Assembly: GCA_050330205.1 (NCBI GenBank)
Contig: JBHJOA010000024.1
Coordinates: forward strand, 1-64,000
Direction: 5' to 3'
Source: Pelagibius sp050330205
Lineage (GTDB): Bacteria > Pseudomonadota > Alphaproteobacteria > Kiloniellales > Kiloniellaceae
Length of the DNA stretch: 64,000 nucleotides
Each line of letters opens with the position of its first letter. Within the stretch, counting starts at the first letter, position 1. Shown here piece after piece: positions 59,729 through 64,000 of this stretch. Both the position numbers and the translations under genes were made by a program. The notes below the pieces were generated by a model. The model was not told where the DNA came from and searched no databases. It saw nothing but the letters and a program-made list of their open reading frames with translations.

Positions 59729-59862
59729 CGGTGATGACCGGCGAACGCGACGACGAGCGACGCAAGCGGCAGAAGATCAAGAACTGGGTGCTGCTGGCGG
59801 TGCTGTTCACCTTCGTGGTCGTGGTCTACTTCGTCTCCATCATCCGCATGGGCGGAGGCTGA
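59725..59862 (+). CDS. Small CoxF-like membrane protein of the cox operon
   Basis: 45 residues, overlapping the ctaB stop by ATGA. A very charged start (GERDDERRKRQKIKN) is followed by one membrane helix (WVLLAVLFTFVVVVYFVSII). Proteins of this size and layout lie between ctaB and ctaG in many Alphaproteobacteria and are often labelled CoxF. A role in oxidase assembly is likely but undefined. Confidence 0.8.
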   Translation: MTVMTGERDDERRKRQKIKNWVLLAVLFTFVVVVYFVSIIRMGGG

Positions 59863-59865
59863 GCG

Positions 59866-60483
59866 ATGGCACAGAGCGAAAGAAGCAGAGCGAACAAGCG
59901 GCTCGGGATGGCGCTGGTCTGCGTCGCCCTGGCGATGGTCGGGGCGGCCTATGCCTCGGTGCCGCTCTATGATCTGTTCTGCCGGGTGACCGGTTTCGGC
60001 GGCACCACGCGGGTTGCCGAGGCCGTGCCGGAGACGGTCGGCGAGCGCATCGTCACCATCCGCTTCAATGCCGACGTCGATCCGCGACTGCCCTGGGCCT
60101 TCCAGCCGGTCGAGCGCGAGATGCAGGTGACGGTCGGCGAGTCGGGCCTGGCGGTGTACCAGGCGCGGAACCTGGCCGCCCGGCGCACTGTCGGCACCGC
60201 GACCTACAACGTGTCGCCGGCGAAGGCCGGCCCCTATTTCAACAAGGTGCAGTGTTTCTGCTTCACCGAGCAGCAGCTCGCCGCCGGCGCCAGGGTCGAC
60301 ATGCCGGTCAGCTTCTTCGTCGATCCGGCGATCGAGGACGATCCGAACCTGCGGGACGTGAAGACCATTACCCTGTCCTACACCTTCTTTCCGGACGAGC
60401 AGGCCGCGGCCAGGCTGCAGCTTGGCGAGCTGGCAGTGCCGGCCGGCGATCCGGAGGCCGGCAAGGGGCAGGACGTCAATTGA
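59866..60483 (+). CDS. ctaG: Cytochrome c oxidase assembly protein (Cox11 family, CuB insertion)
   Basis: 205 residues. One N-terminal membrane helix (LGMALVCVALAMVGAAYASV) is followed by VPLYDLFCRVTGFGGT and a periplasmic beta domain. The copper-binding pair is in KVQCFCFTEQQL. It delivers copper to the CuB site of CoxA. It starts 3 bases after the small CoxF-like gene. Confidence 0.95.
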   Translation: MAQSERSRANKRLGMALVCVALAMVGAAYASVPLYDLFCRVTGFGGTTRVAEAVPETVGERIVTIRFNADVDPRLPWAFQPVEREMQVTVGESGLAVYQARNLAARRTVGTATYNVSPAKAGPYFNKVQCFCFTEQQLAAGARVDMPVSFFVDPAIEDDPNLRDVKTITLSYTFFPDEQAAARLQLGELAVPAGDPEAGKGQDVN

Positions 60484-60550
60484 TGCCGCGGCCCCGCAGG
60501 GGCAGTATCCTGGGGCGCGGTGGAGCATACCGTTTTGAGCGGGGAGTGAT

Positions 60551-61375
60551 ATGAGCGCAGGCCACGACCAACCGAACCATCCCTACCACCTGGTGGACCC
60601 CAGCCCCTGGCCCCTGGTCGGCGCGGCATCCGCGGGCCTGCTGGCCATCGGCACCGTGCTCTTCATGCACGACGTGACGCCCTGGCTGCTGGTGGCCGGC
60701 TTCCTGCTGGTGCTGCTGACCATGGTTCTCTGGTGGCGCGACGTCATCAAGGAAGCGGTACACCAGGGGCACCACACCAAGGTGGTGCAGCTCGGCCTGC
60801 GCTACGGCATGATTTTGTTCATCGCCTCCGAGGTGATGTTCTTCTCCGCTTTCTTCTGGGCCTTCTTCGACGCCAGCCTGTTTCCCGGCGAACTCAAGCA
60901 GGTGGCGCGCAGCGAGCACACCGGGGGCGTCTGGCCGCCGGTCGGTGTCGAGGTCTTCGATGCCTTCGACCTGCCGTTCCTCAATACCCTGATCCTGCTG
61001 CTCTCGGGTTGCACGGTAACCTGGGCCCACCACGCGCTGATCCACGGCGACCGCCAGGGCCTGCTGCAGGGCCTGGCGCTGACCATCCTGCTCGGCGCCC
61101 TGTTCACCGCGATCCAGGCCTACGAGTACAGCCATGCGGCCTTCGGCTTCACCGACGGCATCTACTCCTCGACCTTCTACATGGCCACCGGCTTCCACGG
61201 CTTCCACGTGATCGTCGGCACCATCTTCCTCATCGTCTGCTTCTTCCGGGCCTATGCCGGCCACTTCAAGCCGGACCATCACTTCGGCTTCGAGGCGGCG
61301 GCCTGGTACTGGCACTTCGTCGACGTGGTGTGGCTGTTCCTCTTCATCTGCGTCTACTGGTGGGGAGGCAACTGA
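60551..61375 (+). CDS. coxC: Cytochrome c oxidase subunit III
   Basis: 274 residues with seven membrane helices. HPYHLVDPSPWPLVGA at the N-terminus, ILFIASEVMFFSAFFWAFF with the conserved Glu, and FHGFHVIVGTIFLIV are the family landmarks. It binds lipid next to CoxA. It follows ctaG by 67 bases in the standard alphaproteobacterial order. Confidence 0.96.
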   Translation: MSAGHDQPNHPYHLVDPSPWPLVGAASAGLLAIGTVLFMHDVTPWLLVAGFLLVLLTMVLWWRDVIKEAVHQGHHTKVVQLGLRYGMILFIASEVMFFSAFFWAFFDASLFPGELKQVARSEHTGGVWPPVGVEVFDAFDLPFLNTLILLLSGCTVTWAHHALIHGDRQGLLQGLALTILLGALFTAIQAYEYSHAAFGFTDGIYSSTFYMATGFHGFHVIVGTIFLIVCFFRAYAGHFKPDHHFGFEAAAWYWHFVDVVWLFLFICVYWWGGN

Positions 61376-61430
61376 TCGCCGAGGCGCGCCGGACCTGCCC
61401 CGCAAGGAGCTTCGCCGGGAGGGCGCCGCG

Positions 61431-61856
61431 ATGACGGCGCCCTCTCCCGGCTCCCTGCCGCCGGACCTGCCCAACGCGATCCTTACCGGCCTCCTCTGCC
61501 GCTGCCCGCGCTGCGGCAAGGGTAAAATCTTCTCGGGCATCCTCACGGTCGCCGAGCGCTGTAATGTCTGCGGCCTCGACCTCAGGAAGCAGGACGCCGG
61601 CGACGGCCCGGCGGTCTTCGTCATCTTCTTCCTCGGCGTCATCTTCATGCCGCTGGTGTTCTGGGTGGAGTTCACCTTCGAGCCGCCGTGGTGGCTGCAT
61701 ATGGTGGTCTGGTCCCCGCTGGTGGTGATCGTCGCGCTGGCCCTGCTGCGGCCGATGAAGGGGATGCTCATCGCCCAGCAGTTCCGCCACCACGCCAGCG
61801 ACAGCGGCACCGTCGACTACAGCGACAGCGGCCACGGCGACGACGAGCGTCCATGA
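61431..61856 (+). CDS. DUF983 zinc-ribbon membrane protein
   Basis: 141 residues from ATG 61431. Two CxxC pairs, CRCPRCGKGKIF and CNVCGLDL, form a probable zinc ribbon. Two membrane helices follow (AVFVIFFLGVIFMPLVFWV and MVVWSPLVVIVALALL). The last 25 residues are Asp/Ser-rich. DUF983 proteins regularly lie between coxC and surf1, so a role in oxidase assembly is plausible. Confidence 0.88.
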   Translation: MTAPSPGSLPPDLPNAILTGLLCRCPRCGKGKIFSGILTVAERCNVCGLDLRKQDAGDGPAVFVIFFLGVIFMPLVFWVEFTFEPPWWLHMVVWSPLVVIVALALLRPMKGMLIAQQFRHHASDSGTVDYSDSGHGDDERP

Positions 61857-62602
61857 GCGCCCCCGAACCCACCTCCGGCGGCCGTCGGCGATTCCGGCCG
61901 ACCTTCTGGGCCACGGTCTTCACCATCCCGGCGCTGGCCATCCTGATCGGCCTCGGCAGCTGGCAGGTCCAACGCATGTACTGGAAGGAGGGGGAGATCG
62001 CCCTCCGCCAGGAGCGCGCCGAGGGCCCCGCGGTGCCGCTGCCGGGAAGCTTTCCCGATCCGGCCGAAGTCGAGTTCATCCGGGTGGCGCTCGAGGGGAC
62101 TTTCCTGCACGACCAGGAGTTCCACCTGGGGGCCCGCACCGAGGGCGGGCGCGTCGGCTACAACGTGGTGACGCCTTTGCGGCTCAACGACGGCCGCGTC
62201 CTCCTGGTCAATCGCGGCTGGGTGCCGGAGAACCGGCGCGACCCGGCGACCCGCGCCGAGGGGCAGATCGAAGGCGAGGTCCGCATCGAGGCGCTGCTGC
62301 GCACCGATGGCTGGAAGGGTGTCGAATTCGCCAAGCCGCCCAACGATCCCGAGGACCGCTTCTACTTCTGGCTCGACCTGCCGGTGATGGCGGACTACGT
62401 CGAGGAACCGATCGTCACCGAGGTCTACGCCGATGCCGTGGCCTCCGAGGTGCCCGGCGGCCTGCCGATCGGCGGCCAGACCCGCATCCAGCTGCCCGAC
62501 GACCACCTGGAGTACGCCATCACCTGGTACTCCTTCGCGGTCATCCTGCTGGTGATCTATTTCCTCTTCCACTACCGCCGCGAGGACGAGGGCGGCGCAT
62601 AG
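61853..62602 (+). CDS. surf1: SURF1-family cytochrome oxidase assembly protein
   Basis: 249 residues, overlapping the DUF983 gene by ATGA. An N-terminal membrane helix with GLGSWQVQRMYWKEGEI, a periplasmic domain with GRVLLVNRGWVPENRRDP, and a C-terminal helix preceded by LPDDHLEYAITWYSFAVIL complete the fold. It helps deliver heme a to CoxA. It is the last gene of the cox run. Confidence 0.94.
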   Translation: MSAPEPTSGGRRRFRPTFWATVFTIPALAILIGLGSWQVQRMYWKEGEIALRQERAEGPAVPLPGSFPDPAEVEFIRVALEGTFLHDQEFHLGARTEGGRVGYNVVTPLRLNDGRVLLVNRGWVPENRRDPATRAEGQIEGEVRIEALLRTDGWKGVEFAKPPNDPEDRFYFWLDLPVMADYVEEPIVTEVYADAVASEVPGGLPIGGQTRIQLPDDHLEYAITWYSFAVILLVIYFLFHYRREDEGGA

Positions 62603-62672
62603 CGTCTTGATGACGGGGCCGGGCGGCGCCAGATATGGGGCCGCAGCATCGTCCCGCCCGGAAGGTTTCCAG

Positions 62673-64000
62673 ATGACCGCCTACGAAGAACTGTCGAGGA
62701 AGTTCAAGCGCCTGCATGCCCTTCAGGAGGCGCAAGGAGTGCTGTCCTGGGACATGTCGGCGATGATGCCGGCCGGCGGCGCCGAGGCGCGCACCGAACA
62801 GTTGGCGACCTTGAGCGTGGTCTGCCACGAGATCCTGACCGATCCCTCCCTGGACGAACTCTTCGACCGGGCCTCGGCCGAGACCAAGGGCCTCGACGCC
62901 TGGACCCAGGCGAACCTGCAGGAGATGAAGCGGCGCTGGCTGCATGCCACTGCCCTGGAGAGCGACCTGGTGGAGGCGCTGGCCAAGGCGTGCAAGCGCT
63001 GCGAGATGATCTGGCGCAAGGCGCGGCCGGCGGCCGATTTCGCCGCCGTGCTGCCGGCCCTGGCGGAGGTGCTGAACCTGACCCGCCAGGCCGCGGCCGC
63101 CAAGGCGGAGCGGCTCGGCTGCTCGCTCTACGACGCGCTGCTCGACCAGTACGAACCGGGCGGCTCCTCGGCGCGCATCGACGCCGTGTTCGCCGAGCTT
63201 GCCGATTTCCTGCCCGGCTTCCTCGATGCCGTGCTGGCGCGGCAGCGCGCGCTGCCGGCGATCCTGCCGCTGGAAGGGCCGTTCCCGCGCGAGAAGCAGG
63301 AGGCCCTGGCCCGCCGCCTCATGGCCGCCGTCGGCTTCGACTTCGAGCACGGGCGCCTCGACACCTCGCTGCATCCCTTCTGCGGCGGCGTGCCCGACGA
63401 CGTGCGCATCACCACCCGCTACAACGAGGACGACTTCACCATCGCCCTCATGGGCGTGCTGCACGAGACCGGCCACGCGATGTACGAGCGCGGCCTGCCG
63501 AGGGACTGGCGCCTGCAGCCGGTCGGCGAGGCGCGCGGCATGGCGATGCACGAGAGCCAGTCGCTGATGGTCGAGATGCAGGCCTGCCGCAGCCGCGAGT
63601 TCGTCGACTTCCTGGCCCCCCTGGCGCGCGAGGCTTTCGGCGGCAGCGGCGCCGCCTGGCAGGCCGGCAACCTGCTGCGGCACTATAACAAGGTCGAGCC
63701 GGGCTTCATCCGCGTCGACGCCGACGAGGTCACCTATCCCGCCCACGTCATCCTGCGCTACCGCCTGGAGAAGGCGCTGATCGCCGGCGACATGGACCTC
63801 GCCGACCTGCCGGGGGAGTGGAACCGGGGCCTGCGGGAGCTGCTCGGCATCGTGCCGCCCGACGATCGCCTCGGCTGCCTGCAGGATATTCACTGGTACG
63901 ACGGAGCCTGGGGCTACTTCCCGACCTACACCCTGGGGGCGATGACGGCGGCGCAGCTCTTCGCCGCCGCCCGGCGGGCCCGCCCGGAGATCCCCGAGGC
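62673..64000 (+). CDS. Carboxypeptidase Taq (M32 metallopeptidase), 3' end beyond window
   Basis: The frame opens at ATG 62673 and stays open to the window end, giving 442 residues of a family usually near 500. All M32 marks are present: LHPFCGG, DVRITTRY, the zinc motif VLHETGHAMYE (HExxH), HESQSLMVE with the third ligand, FIRVDADEVTYP and LGCLQDIHW. It is a cytoplasmic zinc carboxypeptidase trimming peptide C-termini. It follows surf1 by 70 bases and may have its own promoter. Confidence 0.93.
   Translation, partial: MTAYEELSRKFKRLHALQEAQGVLSWDMSAMMPAGGAEARTEQLATLSVVCHEILTDPSLDELFDRASAETKGLDAWTQANLQEMKRRWLHATALESDLVEALAKACKRCEMIWRKARPAADFAAVLPALAEVLNLTRQAAAAKAERLGCSLYDALLDQYEPGGSSARIDAVFAELADFLPGFLDAVLARQRALPAILPLEGPFPREKQEALARRLMAAVGFDFEHGRLDTSLHPFCGGVPDDVRITTRYNEDDFTIALMGVLHETGHAMYERGLPRDWRLQPVGEARGMAMHESQSLMVEMQACRSREFVDFLAPLAREAFGGSGAAWQAGNLLRHYNKVEPGFIRVDADEVTYPAHVILRYRLEKALIAGDMDLADLPGEWNRGLRELLGIVPPDDRLGCLQDIHWYDGAWGYFPTYTLGAMTAAQLFAAARRARPEIPE

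Noticed and set aside
1..64000. tRNA, rRNA, CRISPR, insertion sequence, prophage or integration site
   Set aside because: Reading both strands I found no tRNA-like T-arm with matching stems, no spaced direct repeats, no transposase or integrase, and no terminal inverted repeats. A tRNAscan-SE and ISfinder run would settle this.

Overview
The window is about 64 kb of very GC-rich chromosome from an alphaproteobacterium. Gene order (ribF-ileS-lspA-DUF3035-two M16 proteases; tldD upstream of a coxBA-ctaB-ctaG-coxC-DUF983-surf1 cluster; msbA-DUF374-lpxK) and protein character fit the Rhodospirillales, possibly a marine or halotolerant member. That placement is inferred from gene order and motifs; no 16S or marker search could be run. 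I recognise no tRNA, rRNA, insertion sequence, prophage or CRISPR array. Genes are densely packed, many with 4-base ATGA/GTGA/TTGA overlaps, and several start with GTG or TTG.

Layout. 1-1357: the end of a short-chain dehydrogenase and a His/Arg-rich exported protein. 1493-4055: a signalling cluster made of a soluble histidine kinase with a degenerate receiver, a NarL-type regulator and a single-domain receiver, with a 381-base gap holding a candidate structured RNA. 4190-6657: YffB-like reductase, MFS transporter, MaoC hydratase. 6770-16993: housekeeping (ribF, ileS, lspA, DUF3035 lipoprotein, an M16 protease pair, an unlisted 43-residue membrane protein, mutL). 17024-18838: an ArsR-rhodanese fusion divergent from a fatty-acid hydroxylase followed by a decayed DsrE gene, which looks like a sulfur-responsive cassette. 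18846-22343: RNA modification (rsmD, rluB, tadA) with a class I amidotransferase and DUF3775.

22417-24484: a GDT1-family Mn exporter candidate behind what reads as a yybP-ykoY manganese riboswitch, then speDE for spermidine. 24492-28739: GNAT, purD, xseA, M23 peptidase. 28746-33330: lipid A and envelope genes (lpxL-like, lpxK, DUF374, msbA) without waaA between DUF374 and lpxK. 33432-38395: lipid kinase, a DddP-like M24 protein, GST, pmbA, GNAT. 38568-40678: leuA behind a leucine leader peptide and attenuator-like RNA. 40710-50623: PAS protein, ubiD, NfeD/SPFH pair, DUF4170, cyclotransferase-like, DUF3047, methyltransferase, ubiA, rsmE, gshA. 50639-52804: second PAS protein and two paralogous small exported proteins sharing a C-terminal motif. 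52944-62602: tldD, DUF3422 and the aa3 cytochrome oxidase operon with its assembly factors. 62673-64000: a carboxypeptidase Taq gene cut by the window end.

Working together: ubiA and ubiD feed ubiquinone synthesis and the cox cluster builds the terminal oxidase. TldD (52944) and PmbA (36483) are the two halves of one protease complex encoded 15 kb apart. The points most worth following are the Mn riboswitch, the leucine leader, the DddP-like enzyme with a changed catalytic position, the decayed sulfur cassette, the structured RNA at 3444-3635 and the exported paralogue pair.
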